From Corynebacterium sp. NML98-0116 (GTDB taxonomy: Bacteria > Actinomycetota > Actinomycetes > Mycobacteriales > Mycobacteriaceae), in the NCBI RefSeq assembly GCF_001767255.1, contig NZ_CP017639.1, forward strand, positions 828,875-892,874: a stretch of DNA of 64,000 nucleotides. Reading direction: 5' to 3'. Numbering within the stretch: position 1 is the stretch's first letter; each line of letters begins with the position of its first letter. Shown here piece after piece: positions 40,018 through 49,430 of this stretch. The position numbers and the translations under genes were made by a program. Under the pieces are notes generated by a model that searched no databases, was not told where the DNA came from, and saw nothing but the letters and a program-made list of their open reading frames with translations.

Positions 40018-40767
40018 ATGACTTTTACCTTGTTGCCTGCTGTTGATGTTGTTGAAGGTCAGGCCGTGCGGCTGGACCAGGGGGAAGCTGGGACGGAGAA
40101 GAGCTACGGGGATCCCCTGGAGGCTGCTCGTCGCTGGGAAGAGCAGGGGGCGCAGTGGCTGCACTTCGTGGATTTGGACGCCGCGTTTGGGCGTGGCTCG
40201 AACCATGAGTTGATGGCGGATATCACTGCGAAGCTGAGTATCGCTGTCGAGCTCACGGGTGGTATTCGTGACGACGCCACGTTGGAGCGGGCCCTTGCCA
40301 CCGGAGCGAAGCGCGTCAATATTGGTACCGCGGCGCTACAGGATCCGGAGTGGACCTGTAAGGCAATTGAGCGCTACGGCGACAAGATCGCGATTGATAT
40401 CGCGGTGCGTGAAACTGATGGTGAGTGGCGTACGAAGGGGAACGGCTGGACGTCCGACGGCGGTGATCTGTGGGAGGTTCTGGAGCGGTTCGATGCCGCT
40501 GGTTGCAGCCGTTTCGTGGTGACCGACGTGAGCAAGGACGGCACGCTAGCGGGGCCGAATGTTGCACTGTTGCGGGAGGTCGCCGCAGCGACGGACGCTC
40601 AGATTACTGCCTCGGGCGGAATCGCGACTCTCGACGACGTCGTAGAAGTGGCCCGGTATACCGATGAAGGGATCGACTCCGTCATTATCGGCAAGGCTCT
40701 CTACGAGAAGCGCTTCACGCTGAGTGAGGCGCTGGAGGCCGTCGCAAAGGTATCGAAGGGCGAGTAA
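40018..40767 (+). CDS. hisA: ProFAR isomerase (phosphoribosyl isomerase A)
   Basis: 249 aa TIM-barrel isomerase of histidine synthesis; in actinobacteria it often doubles as the TrpF activity (PriA). Visible: [18 protein letters not shown] at the N-terminus and [15 protein letters not shown] in the middle; the two half-barrel aspartates lie in these motifs. [11 protein letters not shown] and [11 protein letters not shown] bind phosphate. ATG 40018 is preferred over TTG 40000 and ATG 40009 because of the -10 position. Whether it also serves tryptophan synthesis cannot be decided here. Confidence 0.95.
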   Translation: MTFTLLPAVDVVEGQAVRLDQGEAGTEKSYGDPLEAARRWEEQGAQWLHFVDLDAAFGRGSNHELMADITAKLSIAVELTGGIRDDATLERALATGAKRVNIGTAALQDPEWTCKAIERYGDKIAIDIAVRETDGEWRTKGNGWTSDGGDLWEVLERFDAAGCSRFVVTDVSKDGTLAGPNVALLREVAAATDAQITASGGIATLDDVVEVARYTDEGIDSVIIGKALYEKRFTLSEALEAVAKVSKGE

Positions 40768-40772
40768 ACAGC

Positions 40773-41597
40773 GTGCGGGATCTGCAGGCATACCGAGCTA
40801 TTGCGTTAGCGGCGATCGATGAAGCCGCCGAGCTGTTTCGAACACATATCGGTGCAGCTCCAGCGCTCTTTAAGGGCGAAGGTGACTTTGCCACGGAAGC
40901 GGATCTCGCCATTGAAACGTTGCTGAGGAAACGCTTGACGGAAGCGACCGGTATCCCCGTGTTCGGGGAGGAACACGGCGGGGACCTCAACGCTGAGGCG
41001 TGCTGGGTGCTCGATCCTGTCGACGGCACCTCGAACTACTCGTGTGGCAACCCGATGTGCGCGATCTTGGTAGCGCTCCTTATCGACGGCCAACCGGTCG
41101 TCGCGGTGACCGACATGCCTTTGCTGGGGCACCGCATGCATGCGATCTCGGGTGAGCCCGTTGTGCTTGACGGCGACCCATTGCCTGCGCTCCCACAGGG
41201 CGTTGATCCTTCGACGACGGCCGCTCAGGTAGGCGTTGCAACCGTTGGTTCGGATGATCGCGCTGCGTTTCCAGCGGAAGGCCGCTTGGCCTTCGTCGGT
41301 GAATTGGCTGCCACCTCACTGCGACCACGCATGACTGGCTCAGTGGGCGTGGACTTGGCGTTTGTGGCGTCGGGTGTGTTCCAGGCCAGCGTGAGTTTCT
41401 CCCCGCACGTGTGGGATAACGCGGCCGGTGTCTTGTTCGGTCGCTGCGCGGGCGCGACGGTGACTGACGTGTACGGGCAGCCATGGGAGATGTCGTCGAT
41501 GGGGGCTGTCATTGGTACGAATGCTGCCCATGCGACTGCGCTCGCGACGGTCCAACGGTGCTTTGAAAGCCCTGATAGGCAGAGTGCTTCGCGGTAG
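40773..41597 (+). CDS. impA: Inositol monophosphatase family protein
   Basis: 274 aa Mg-dependent phosphatase of the IMPase fold. Metal-site motifs: EGDFATEADLAIE, EEHGG, and LDPVDGTSNYSCGNP. The third site region is WDNAAGVLFGRCAGATVTD. GTG start at 40773, five bases after hisA. In corynebacteria the homologue between hisA and hisF is called ImpA. It could dephosphorylate inositol phosphate or histidinol phosphate; position suggests the latter, but another HisN is usually the main enzyme. Confidence 0.86.
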   Translation: MRDLQAYRAIALAAIDEAAELFRTHIGAAPALFKGEGDFATEADLAIETLLRKRLTEATGIPVFGEEHGGDLNAEACWVLDPVDGTSNYSCGNPMCAILVALLIDGQPVVAVTDMPLLGHRMHAISGEPVVLDGDPLPALPQGVDPSTTAAQVGVATVGSDDRAAFPAEGRLAFVGELAATSLRPRMTGSVGVDLAFVASGVFQASVSFSPHVWDNAAGVLFGRCAGATVTDVYGQPWEMSSMGAVIGTNAAHATALATVQRCFESPDRQSASR

Positions 41598-41667
41598 TAT
41601 GTAGTTTCCGGAACGTATTTGCGGGCTGGAGTAGCGTGGCACAAAACATGTATGGAGGGTAATTACC

Positions 41668-42441
41668 TTGTCTGTTGCAATCCGTGTGATTCCTTGCCTC
41701 GACGTGGACGACGGGCGGGTAGTAAAAGGCGTAAATTTTGAAAACCTGCGGGACGCTGGTGATCCCGTAGAGCTTGCTCAGCGGTACGGTCTGGAAGGCG
41801 CTGATGAGCTTACGTTTTTGGACGTAACCGCGTCGCGTGAGGGCCGTGGAACGATGCTTGAGGTCGTCCGTAAGACCGCAGAGCAGGTATTTATCCCGTT
41901 GACCGTTGGCGGAGGCGTTCGAAGCGTCGAAGACGTCTCTGAGTTGTTGCGTGCTGGCGCGGACAAAGCCAGTGTGAATACAGCGGCGATTCACCGGCCA
42001 GAGCTACTGCGTGAGCTCAGCGAGAAGTTTGGAGCGCAGTGCATTGTCTTGTCTGTCGACGCGCGTCGCGTGCCGAATGGTGGGCTTCCGCAGCCGTCTG
42101 GGTTTGAAGTGACCACGCACGGTGGTACGCGTTCGGCTGGTCTCGACGCGGTGGAGTGGGCTCGCACTGGACAAGACCTGGGTGTGGGGGAAATCTTGCT
42201 GAACTCGATGGACGGAGATGGGACCAAGGAAGGGTTCGATCTCGAGCTGTTGGAAAAGGTTCGAGCAGCGGTAAGCATCCCGGTGATTGCTTCCGGTGGC
42301 GCTGGCAAGGCTGCAGACTTCCCGCCAGCAGTAAAAGCGGGCGCAGACGCCGTACTTGCGGCGTCGATCTTCCACTTCGGCGAAGTGAGCATCGCAGAAG
42401 TAAAGGATGCGCTTCGGAATGAGGGCTTTGAGGTTCGCTGA
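41668..42441 (+). CDS. hisF: Imidazole glycerol phosphate synthase, cyclase subunit
   Basis: 257 aa TIM-barrel cyclase that works with HisH. N-terminal [19 protein letters not shown] holds the first catalytic Asp; the second lies in [20 protein letters not shown]. Length is normal. TTG start at 41668 with GGAGGG 8 bases upstream. The stop TGA shares one base with the hisI ATG. Confidence 0.96.
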   Translation: MSVAIRVIPCLDVDDGRVVKGVNFENLRDAGDPVELAQRYGLEGADELTFLDVTASREGRGTMLEVVRKTAEQVFIPLTVGGGVRSVEDVSELLRAGADKASVNTAAIHRPELLRELSEKFGAQCIVLSVDARRVPNGGLPQPSGFEVTTHGGTRSAGLDAVEWARTGQDLGVGEILLNSMDGDGTKEGFDLELLEKVRAAVSIPVIASGGAGKAADFPPAVKAGADAVLAASIFHFGEVSIAEVKDALRNEGFEVR

Positions 42442-42809
42442 TGACTGAACTACGACCAGAAGATGCCGTATTGGATCCTGCAATTGCTGCTCGGCTGAAG
42501 AAGAACGACCGCGGCCTGGTTCCCGCCGTGGTGCAGGCTGCTGACACCGGTGAGGTCCTCATGATGGCCTGGATGGATGAGCGGGCGCTGGCGTACACGC
42601 TGGAAACGCGACGTGGGACGTACTTCTCTCGCTCCCGTAACGAATACTGGGTAAAAGGGCTCACCAGTGGCGCTGTGCAAGAGGTCCGCGAGGTGCGCCT
42701 CGACTGCGACGGCGACACCTTGCTGGTGAAGGTGATCCAGACGGATGGTGCCTGCCATACGGGGGACCGTACGTGCTTCGATGCAGATCTGCTGTTGGAG
42801 GATATCTAG
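42441..42809 (+). CDS. hisI: Phosphoribosyl-AMP cyclohydrolase
   Basis: 122 aa zinc enzyme opening the purine ring of PR-AMP. Motifs: [22 protein letters not shown] split over two stretches ([13 protein letters not shown] and [10 protein letters not shown]), [12 protein letters not shown] with the Mg aspartates, and CHTGDRTCF with zinc cysteines. Monofunctional, without the HisE pyrophosphatase domain. One-base overlap with hisF, and it abuts the next gene. Confidence 0.96.
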   Translation: MTELRPEDAVLDPAIAARLKKNDRGLVPAVVQAADTGEVLMMAWMDERALAYTLETRRGTYFSRSRNEYWVKGLTSGAVQEVREVRLDCDGDTLLVKVIQTDGACHTGDRTCFDADLLLEDI

Positions 42810-43454
42810 GTGAATACGGCGAACCGCGTCGGCGCACTGCTGGTGGGCGTCGGTGGCGCGCTGGCGTGGGTGGGGTCCAGAATGGACTGGTTTACTGTCG
42901 AAGTTTTCGACGACCGCGCTGGAGCCAGTACCACTACCGTCGATGGTTCAATGTGGTCTACGGAGATCGCGGCAGTGGCGCTCATTCTGATCGTTGCAAT
43001 GATTGCGATATTCGCGCTGCGGCGAGTTGGGCGTCGAATAGTAGGTGTGGTGGCCGCACTAGGCGCCGTGGGCGCCGGCGTATCGGGCTTGCGAACCTTA
43101 TTAGCCGAGCCTGACTTGGAGCGTTTGCACACACTGCTGAGTGCCGGAAGCGGGGAGCAGGGAGGAGCAGCCAGTGACGGGGCGATTGCCGCGTGGGCGG
43201 AGATCACACAGGTGCAGCAGCATAGCGCTGGCATTTACCTGGTCATCTTGGGGGCGCTCCTGGGGCTTATTGGAGCGCTCACGGTTGTAATGCGGCCCGG
43301 TGTAGATTCCGCGAAGCTCAACAAGTATGAGACAGAGGCTGTGCGCCGTGAAAAGCTAGGTGAAGATCTCGAAGCTCGACCGGACTCTGGGCGCGTGATG
43401 TGGGACGCCTTGGACTCCGGAATTGACCCTACGGATGATGAGGCACGCCGATAA
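42810..43454 (+). CDS. TIGR02234-type membrane protein (Trp-associated)
   Basis: 214 aa. GTG start directly after the hisI stop. Four hydrophobic segments: about residues 6-25, 50-72, 78-95 and 143-162. It has an acidic/basic cytoplasmic tail ending DSGIDPTDDEARR. The pattern (MDWFTVEV after TM1, extracellular VDGSMWS) matches the actinobacterial trp-biosynthesis-associated membrane family TIGR02234, usually found between his or trp genes and trpC. Function unknown. The next gene is the TrpC-like one, 103 bases on. Confidence 0.8.
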   Translation: MNTANRVGALLVGVGGALAWVGSRMDWFTVEVFDDRAGASTTTVDGSMWSTEIAAVALILIVAMIAIFALRRVGRRIVGVVAALGAVGAGVSGLRTLLAEPDLERLHTLLSAGSGEQGGAASDGAIAAWAEITQVQQHSAGIYLVILGALLGLIGALTVVMRPGVDSAKLNKYETEAVRREKLGEDLEARPDSGRVMWDALDSGIDPTDDEARR

Positions 43455-43557
43455 ATATTCGGTATACCCCCGTGAAATTTCATGAACTAAATACGCGCGG
43501 GCTACGCTGGCAACTGCAACAATAGGCTTTCACCTCGGAGTCACGCGGGAGGCGAGT

Positions 43558-44352
43558 ATGTGTGCCACGGATGTACACAGCGATCTCTTCGCTGCAGTGC
43601 AGCGGCAGGTCGCGCGCCGTGAGTCCTTGGTGTCGTTCCAAGAGGTGAAGGATCGCTCGCGGGCAGCTGCATCTGCGCGCGACGCATACGCGGCCGTTGA
43701 CTCAGACGGATGCGCAATTATTGCCCAGGTACAGTACAACCAGCACGGCGTCCGGACTACGCAGCAACGGATTCACCGAGCGGCACTTGCCGCAGTGGAG
43801 CTTGAGATGCAGGGGGCGCAGCTGCTCGCGTGTTCGGGTGCGCTGTTTGGCCGTGAGGTCGCGAACATTGAGATGGACGCAGCGAGGGCAGCAGTGCATA
43901 TACCGGTGGTGAGCTTGGATACGATTGTTGATCCGTACCAAGTGCACGAGGCTCGCTGCTATGGAGCCGATGCGCTTGTGCTTCGTGCAGATATTCTTGA
44001 GCAGCCGCGACTGGAGGCGTTGCTAGATAGAGCGGAGACGCTTGGCATGTCGGCCTTCGTACAAGTCGGAGACGCTGAGGAGGCGGCACGTGCGCTTCGG
44101 GCGGGCGCATCGGTGCTGGCTGTTGTGCCACCGAAACGTCCATCGGGGGAGACTGATCACTTCGCGCTGGGTGAGCTTGTTGCGGGCCTTCCGAGCAAGA
44201 TCCGCGTGGTGATGATGGCGGATGTGTTGACTCCGCGTGATCTGTTTAACGTCGCCGCCGCAGGAGCAGACGCCATTTTGGCGAATGCCGAAGCGGCTAT
44301 TCCTTCTCTTGCCACCGCCGGGCGACACCCCGCGTGCGCTTCCCGCCGATAA
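43558..44352 (+). CDS. TrpC-like protein with replaced catalytic residues (probable pseudoenzyme)
   Basis: 264 aa with the length and barrel pattern of indole-3-glycerol-phosphate synthase: IPVVSLDTIVDPYQVHEARC, then GADALVL, and the ending AAAGADAILANAEA. The catalytic positions do not match. The EVK of strand 1 reads QVQ (Q57, Q59). The lysine of RKDF is L120. The EVH glutamate is Q169. The NNRDL loop reads VVPPKRP (P191/P192). The SES motif reads MAD (M220, A221). The frame is intact and ATG 43558 has GGGAGG upstream, so the gene is maintained. Loss of IGPS activity is expected; a binding or regulatory role is speculation. Homologues at this locus are annotated as IGPS in corynebacteria. 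Confidence 0.8.
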   Translation: MCATDVHSDLFAAVQRQVARRESLVSFQEVKDRSRAAASARDAYAAVDSDGCAIIAQVQYNQHGVRTTQQRIHRAALAAVELEMQGAQLLACSGALFGREVANIEMDAARAAVHIPVVSLDTIVDPYQVHEARCYGADALVLRADILEQPRLEALLDRAETLGMSAFVQVGDAEEAARALRAGASVLAVVPPKRPSGETDHFALGELVAGLPSKIRVVMMADVLTPRDLFNVAAAGADAILANAEAAIPSLATAGRHPACASRR

Positions 44353-44370
44353 TCAGGCACACTAGGGGGC

Positions 44371-45261
44371 GTGCAAACTACGATTCTGGCAAACATTCCC
44401 TCGCCACCACAGGGTGTGTGGCACATCGGCTGGTTCCCGGTGAGGGCGTACGCGCTGTGCATCATCACCGGCATTCTGCTTGCAATGTGGGTGGGCACCC
44501 GGCGCTATCGTACGCGTGGTGGTGATCCTGACGTGATTTGGGACGCGGCGATCGTCGCTATCCCAATGGGCATTGTTGGTGGTCGGCTCTACCATGTGCT
44601 GACGGACCACGAGAAGTATTTCGGCCCCGGGAAAGATCCACTGCAGGCGCTGAACATTACTGCGGGTGGTTTGGGCATCTGGGGCGCAGTCGCACTGGGC
44701 GCGGCGAGCGTGTGGTTGCTGCTGCGGTGGAAGAAGATTGCTGTTGGGCCTGTTGCGGATGCGCTGGCGCCAGGCATCGTGTTGGCCCAGGCTGTGGGAC
44801 GCCTTGGGAACTGGTTCAATCAGGAACTCTATGGTGCTGAAACGATGGTACCGTGGGCGTTGGATATCTACTACCGCGTTGACGAGCAAGGGGCGTTCGC
44901 TCCGCTGACAGGGCGTTCTACCGGTGAGGTCATCGCGAGCGTTCACCCGACGTTCCTCTACGAGTTGGTGTGGAATCTGCTTGTGTTTGCTTTCCTGCTT
45001 TGGGCAGATAAGCACTTCAGGCTCGGACACGGCAGGGTATTTTGGCTATACGTTGCTGGCTACACGATGGGCCGATTCGCAATCGAGTTGATGCGTACTG
45101 ACGCCGCAACACTAATTTTGGGGTTGCGTGTGAACACGTGGGTTTCAGGCCTGCTTTTTGTTGTTTCACTTGGGATTTTCTTCCTATTGCCACGTGGGAG
45201 AGAAGCCGAGAAAGAACTCGTTCACAACGATAATGATGATACGAATCGTGATTCGGGGTAG
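44371..45261 (+). CDS. lgt: Prolipoprotein diacylglyceryl transferase
   Basis: 296 aa integral membrane enzyme that adds diacylglycerol to the lipobox cysteine before LspA cleaves. About seven hydrophobic segments. Signature region around [13 protein letters not shown] and [24 protein letters not shown] and an acidic, Asn/Asp-rich C-terminus follow. GTG start at 44371; CACACT (44358-44363) ends 7 bases upstream, a near-match to the leaderless pattern seen elsewhere. Its substrates probably include the lipoproteins in this window. Confidence 0.95.
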   Translation: MQTTILANIPSPPQGVWHIGWFPVRAYALCIITGILLAMWVGTRRYRTRGGDPDVIWDAAIVAIPMGIVGGRLYHVLTDHEKYFGPGKDPLQALNITAGGLGIWGAVALGAASVWLLLRWKKIAVGPVADALAPGIVLAQAVGRLGNWFNQELYGAETMVPWALDIYYRVDEQGAFAPLTGRSTGEVIASVHPTFLYELVWNLLVFAFLLWADKHFRLGHGRVFWLYVAGYTMGRFAIELMRTDAATLILGLRVNTWVSGLLFVVSLGIFFLLPRGREAEKELVHNDNDDTNRDSG

Positions 45262-45358
45262 GGTGGTATCCGAAGTGGAAGATAGGCCACACGATACGGC
45301 AGTGGAGAATTCACACACTATCTGGCCTTGAAACCACCGGTAATTGTTGAATCGCTAC

Positions 45359-45371
45359 TAGGTTGGATCTC
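45359..45371 (+). promoter_or_regulatory. Predicted -10 box of pyk, leaderless GTG
   Basis: TAGGTT (45359-45364) ends 7 bases before the GTG at 45372. No ribosome binding site. This favours the GTG over the TTG at 45363, which lies inside the box. Confidence 0.5.
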
Positions 45372-46787
45372 GTGGATAGAAGAACAAAGATCGTATGTAC
45401 GCTTGGCCCTGCTGTGGCCAGCAAAGAAGCAATCCTCGGACTTGTGCGCGACGGCATGGATGTCGCCCGCCTCAACTTCTCCCACGGCGACTATCCGGAC
45501 CACGAGCAGAACTACCGCTGGGTCCGCGAAGCCACCGATGAAACGGGACACGCAGTTGGCATCCTCGCCGACCTTCAGGGTCCGAAAATCCGTCTTGGGC
45601 GCTTTGAAGAAGGCGCCACCGTCTGGGAGACGGGCGAAACGGTCCGCATCACAGTCGATGACGTGCCAGGCACGCACGACCGAGTCTCGACGACTTACAA
45701 GAACCTCGCCAAGGACGCGAAGCCGGGCGACCGCCTGCTCGTCGACGACGGCAAGGTCGGTCTGGTCTGTGTCGAAGTCGACGGCAACGACGTTGTCTGC
45801 CGCGTGACCGAAGGTGGCCCTGTTTCCAACAACAAGGGTGTTTCCCTGCCGGGGATGGACATCTCCGTCCCGGCGTTGTCCGAGAAGGACAAGGCGGACC
45901 TGCGGTTCGCACTCAAGATGGGTGTCGACGTCGTCGCGCTGTCCTTCGTGCGCTCGCCGGCAGATGTTGACCTGGTTCATGAGATCATGGACGAAGTTGG
46001 CCGTCGTGTCCCAGTCATCGCGAAGCTGGAGAAGCCAGAAGCAGTCGACGCCCTGGAGTCAATCATCCTGGCATTCGACGCCGTGATGGTTGCCCGTGGC
46101 GACCTCGGCGTTGAGATTCCGCTTGAACTTGTTCCAGGTGTGCAGAAGCGCGTCATCCAGATCGCTCGTGAAAACGCGAAGCCGGTCATCGTCGCTACGC
46201 AGATGCTGGATTCGATGATTGATAACTCGCGTCCGACGCGTGCAGAGGCTTCCGACGTTGCGAACGCCGTGCTCGACGGTGCAGACGCCGTCATGCTCTC
46301 CGGTGAGACCTCCGTTGGCGTTGACCCGCACAACGTGGTCCGCACGATGAGCCGCATTGTCCGCTCCGCTGAGGCTATGGACAAGGTGCCGCCTCTGAAC
46401 CACATCCCGCGTACCCGCCGTGGTGTGATCTCCTACTCGGCGAACGATGTGGCAAACCGTCTGCACGCACGCGCAATCGTGGCGTTCACCGCGACCGGCG
46501 ACACCGCTCGACGCGTCGCGCGCCTGCGCCCAGACCTGCCGCTGCTCGTGTTTACTCCGAAGCAGGAGGTTCGCTCGCAGCTCGCACTGACCTGGGGCGT
46601 GGAGACCTTCCTGTGCCCTCCGGTGCACAGCACGGATGACATGATCGCCACCGTCGACAAGTACTTGCTGGCGATGGATGAGTACCAGGAGAATGACACC
46701 ATGGTGATGGTTGCAGGTACCCCTCCAGGAGTTGCAGGCTCGACCAACACGGTCCACGTCCACCAGCTGGGCGAGGAGGCTTACTGA
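45372..46787 (+). CDS. pyk: Pyruvate kinase
   Basis: 471 aa glycolytic enzyme (PEP + ADP to pyruvate + ATP). N-terminus DRRTKIVCTLGPA is typical. Also visible: RLNFSHGDYPDHEQ, LADLQGPKIRLG, AKLEKPEAVD (catalytic Lys), MVARGDLGVEIP and ATQMLDSMI. The C-terminal domain (about 350-471) is the allosteric part. Length normal. A rho-independent terminator follows about 44 bases after the stop. Confidence 0.97.
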   Translation: MDRRTKIVCTLGPAVASKEAILGLVRDGMDVARLNFSHGDYPDHEQNYRWVREATDETGHAVGILADLQGPKIRLGRFEEGATVWETGETVRITVDDVPGTHDRVSTTYKNLAKDAKPGDRLLVDDGKVGLVCVEVDGNDVVCRVTEGGPVSNNKGVSLPGMDISVPALSEKDKADLRFALKMGVDVVALSFVRSPADVDLVHEIMDEVGRRVPVIAKLEKPEAVDALESIILAFDAVMVARGDLGVEIPLELVPGVQKRVIQIARENAKPVIVATQMLDSMIDNSRPTRAEASDVANAVLDGADAVMLSGETSVGVDPHNVVRTMSRIVRSAEAMDKVPPLNHIPRTRRGVISYSANDVANRLHARAIVAFTATGDTARRVARLRPDLPLLVFTPKQEVRSQLALTWGVETFLCPPVHSTDDMIATVDKYLLAMDEYQENDTMVMVAGTPPGVAGSTNTVHVHQLGEEAY

Positions 46788-46830
46788 TCGAAGAAGAAGG
46801 AAGAGGAACAAGACTAAGTTCCAAATCGGA

Positions 46831-46863
46831 GAACACCCCGGGCAGCTGCTCCGGGGTGTTTTT
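46831..46863 (+). terminator. Rho-independent terminator of pyk
   Basis: AACACCCCGG (46831-46840) pairs with CCGGGGTGTT (46850-46859) around a 9-base loop, followed by five T. Classic form, pointing downstream of pyk. Confidence 0.9.
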
Positions 46864-46900
46864 CATCTCGGCTTGTAGCTCGCTAAATACATGGGGACAT

Positions 46901-46937
46901 ATAAAAGGCCTGCCGCGAAACAACAGCGGCAGGCCTT
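46901..46937 (-). terminator. Rho-independent terminator of glgP
   Basis: AAAGGCCTGCCGC (46903-46915) and GCGGCAGGCCTTT (46925-46937) form a perfect 13-bp stem with a 9-base loop. On the minus strand the stem is followed by a short T-run (46905-46902). It lies 20 bases beyond the glgP stop. Confidence 0.85.
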
Positions 46938-46956
46938 TGGTACTAGGCGCTACAGG

Positions 46957-49353
46957 CTAGTTAATCGGCGTCGGCTCGATCTTCCAGACCTCGTTCGCGT
47001 AATCGCGGATCGTGCGGTCAGAGGAGAAACGACCGGACTCGCAGATGTTGATCCAGCACTTGCGTGCCCATGCATCTGGGTCCTCGTAGTACTCCTTGGC
47101 CATGCGGTCGCGGGTCGCGCGGTAGTCCGCGAAGTCACCCAGCACGTAGTAGACGTCGGCTTCGTCGAAGCCGAAGCCCTCGAGCAGGGAAGCACGGATG
47201 TTGTGGAACGCGCCGGTGCCGCAGTCGTCCAGGGTGCCGTCGACCAGTGCGTTGAGCACACGGTGCAGGCCTGGGGTCTGCTCGGCGGTAGCCTTCGGGT
47301 CATAGGAGCGCTGCAGCTCAGGCAGATCCTCCTCGAGAGCGCCGAAGATGTAGGCGTTCTCTTCACCGACAGCGTCAACGATTTCCACGTTTGCGCCGTC
47401 CATCGTGCCCAAGGTCAGCGCACCGTTCATCATGAACTTCATGTTCGAGGTGCCCGACGCCTCCTTGCCGGCCGTCGAGATCTGCTCGGAAACATCCGTT
47501 GCCGGGATGATGTGCTCAGCAGGGGAGACGTTGTAGTTCTCCACGAAGACCACATGCAGGTACTTCGAGACGACTGGGTCGTTGTTCACCAGCTCGCCGA
47601 TGGCGTTGATGAGCTTGATGATCCCCTTTGCCATCGTGTAACCAGGTGCAGCCTTCGCGCCGAAGATAAAGGTGCGCTTCGGTACGTCGGTCTCGCCGTC
47701 TTCCTTGATACGGAAGTACAAGTCGATGATGTACAGCGCGTTCATCAGCTGACGCTTGTACTCGTGCAGACGCTTGATCTGCGTATCGTAGACGGAGTCC
47801 GGGTCGATGACAGAACCCTGACGCTGCTCGATCCAACGAGCGAAGTCTTGCTTGTTAGCAGCCTTGATCTCCCGCAGTTCCTTGAGCACTGCAGGATCAT
47901 CAGCGTACTTGCGCAGCTCCTTCAGCTTGGACAGGTCCGTGGTCCACTCATCAGAACCAGACAGGCGGTCGAGCAGGGATGCGAGACGCGGGTTGCACAT
48001 ACGCAGCCAGCGACGTGGGGTGACACCGTTGGTCTTGTTGTTGAAGCGCTCTGGATACATGGAGTACCAGTAGTTGAGCGTGTCGCGCTTCAGGATCTCG
48101 GTGTGCAGCGCAGCCACGCCGTTCACGGAGTACGAAGCGTAGCAGGCGATCCACGCCATGTGCACCTTGCCGTCGTGGACTGGGGAGTAGTGGTGTGCGT
48201 CCTCCGGGCCAATGCCACGGGACTCCATGTCGAGGCGGTAGCGGCGGTCAATCTCAAGGACAATTTCCCAGATACGCCAGAACAGCTGCTTGAAGATGGA
48301 CTCGTCCCAGGTCTCCAGAGCCTCCTGGAGCACGGTGTGGTTCGTGTACGCGAAGGTCTGGGTGGTGACGTTCCACGCCTCTTCCCAACCAAGACCGTGC
48401 TCGTCCATGAGCAGGCGCATGAGTTCCGGAACCGCCAGCACCGGGTGGGTGTCGTTGAGCTGTACCGAGTTGTACTCGTGGAACTTGCTCAGATCCTCGC
48501 CGTGGTGCTCGATGTAGTTGTCGATCATCTCCTGCAGCGAAGCGGAAACGAAGAAGTACTGCTGGCGGACGCGCAGTACCTTGCCTGCGTACGTGGTGTC
48601 GTTCGGGTAGAGCACGCGGGTGATGTCGTGGACAGCCTCGCGCTCCAGGATGGCGTCGGAGAAACGCTGCGAGTTGAACGCATCGTAGTCGAACTCGTGG
48701 ATTGGGGATGCGTCCCACAGACGAAGGGTACCAACGTTATCGGTGCCGTAGCCGGTAATCGGCATGTCGAACGGTACTGCTCGAACCGTCATGTCGTCGA
48801 ACTTCACGATGCGCTGCTGGGAGGTGCGCTCAACAACGAACGGGTAGAACGATTCCTTCCAGGAATCTGGGTGCTCCTTCTGGAAGCCATCGACGAACTC
48901 CTGGCGGAACAGGCCGTAGCGGTAGAGCAGGCCATAGCCGGTGACCGGGTAGTCCTGCGTCACTGCGGAGTCCAGGAAGCACGCTGCGAGGCGGCCAAGG
49001 CCACCGTTGCCCAGCGCGGCATCGTGCTCTGCCTCGAGGACATCGGTCAGGTTGTGGCCGAGCTCTGCTGCTGCAGCCTCAGCCTCTTCCACCATGCCCA
49101 GGTTCGTGAGGTTGTTCAGCAGTGCACGGCCTTGCAGGAACTCTGCGGAGAAGTACGCCTGCTGACGAGTAGCCGAGTAGGCCTTTTGGGTTGCATCCCA
49201 CTTGTCGGCAATCTGCTCCACAACGGCGGCCGAGAGGCCAGTCCAAAACTTGTTATTGGTGGATGCCTGCGGGCTGCGTCCAGAGAAACCACGAACATGG
49301 CCGGCGACAGTGTCCTGCAGTGCCGGTACCGATGTTCCTACAGTGTTCTTCAT
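46957..49353 (-). CDS. glgP: Glycogen/alpha-glucan phosphorylase
   Basis: 798 aa GT35 enzyme that releases glucose 1-phosphate from alpha-1,4-glucan with PLP as cofactor. Motifs: LGNGGLGRLAACFLDS, NGVTPRRWL, the KRLHEYKRQ stretch, FGAKAAPGYTMAKGIIKL, and the PLP region EASGTSNMKFMMNGALTLG with GTMDGANVEI. Length fits the family. ATG at 49353 with GAGG 5 bases upstream. GlgX (16 kb away) would act on its limit dextrin. Confidence 0.96.
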   Translation of the reverse strand: MKNTVGTSVPALQDTVAGHVRGFSGRSPQASTNNKFWTGLSAAVVEQIADKWDATQKAYSATRQQAYFSAEFLQGRALLNNLTNLGMVEEAEAAAAELGHNLTDVLEAEHDAALGNGGLGRLAACFLDSAVTQDYPVTGYGLLYRYGLFRQEFVDGFQKEHPDSWKESFYPFVVERTSQQRIVKFDDMTVRAVPFDMPITGYGTDNVGTLRLWDASPIHEFDYDAFNSQRFSDAILEREAVHDITRVLYPNDTTYAGKVLRVRQQYFFVSASLQEMIDNYIEHHGEDLSKFHEYNSVQLNDTHPVLAVPELMRLLMDEHGLGWEEAWNVTTQTFAYTNHTVLQEALETWDESIFKQLFWRIWEIVLEIDRRYRLDMESRGIGPEDAHHYSPVHDGKVHMAWIACYASYSVNGVAALHTEILKRDTLNYWYSMYPERFNNKTNGVTPRRWLRMCNPRLASLLDRLSGSDEWTTDLSKLKELRKYADDPAVLKELREIKAANKQDFARWIEQRQGSVIDPDSVYDTQIKRLHEYKRQLMNALYIIDLYFRIKEDGETDVPKRTFIFGAKAAPGYTMAKGIIKLINAIGELVNNDPVVSKYLHVVFVENYNVSPAEHIIPATDVSEQISTAGKEASGTSNMKFMMNGALTLGTMDGANVEIVDAVGEENAYIFGALEEDLPELQRSYDPKATAEQTPGLHRVLNALVDGTLDDCGTGAFHNIRASLLEGFGFDEADVYYVLGDFADYRATRDRMAKEYYEDPDAWARKCWINICESGRFSSDRTIRDYANEVWKIEPTPIN

Positions 49354-49396
49354 AAAAACCTCAGATCTCTTGATGTGTCGAATTGGAATGCGTCGT

Positions 49397-49430
49397 GCTC
49401 AGCCGGAACGGCGTTGCGCTATGGCTGAGC
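49397..49430. repeat. 8-bp inverted repeat at the amidohydrolase 3' end
   Basis: GCTCAGCC (49397-49404) and GGCTGAGC (49423-49430) are a perfect inverted repeat, 18-base loop. It straddles the stop of the amidohydrolase, upstream of glgP. No T-run, so a terminator is doubtful. Confidence 0.3.

Noticed and set aside
46891-49428. 845-codon open frame on the plus strand
   Set aside because: It is exactly antisense to glgP, whose PLP and barrel motifs are clear; high-G+C codon bias creates such long shadows.
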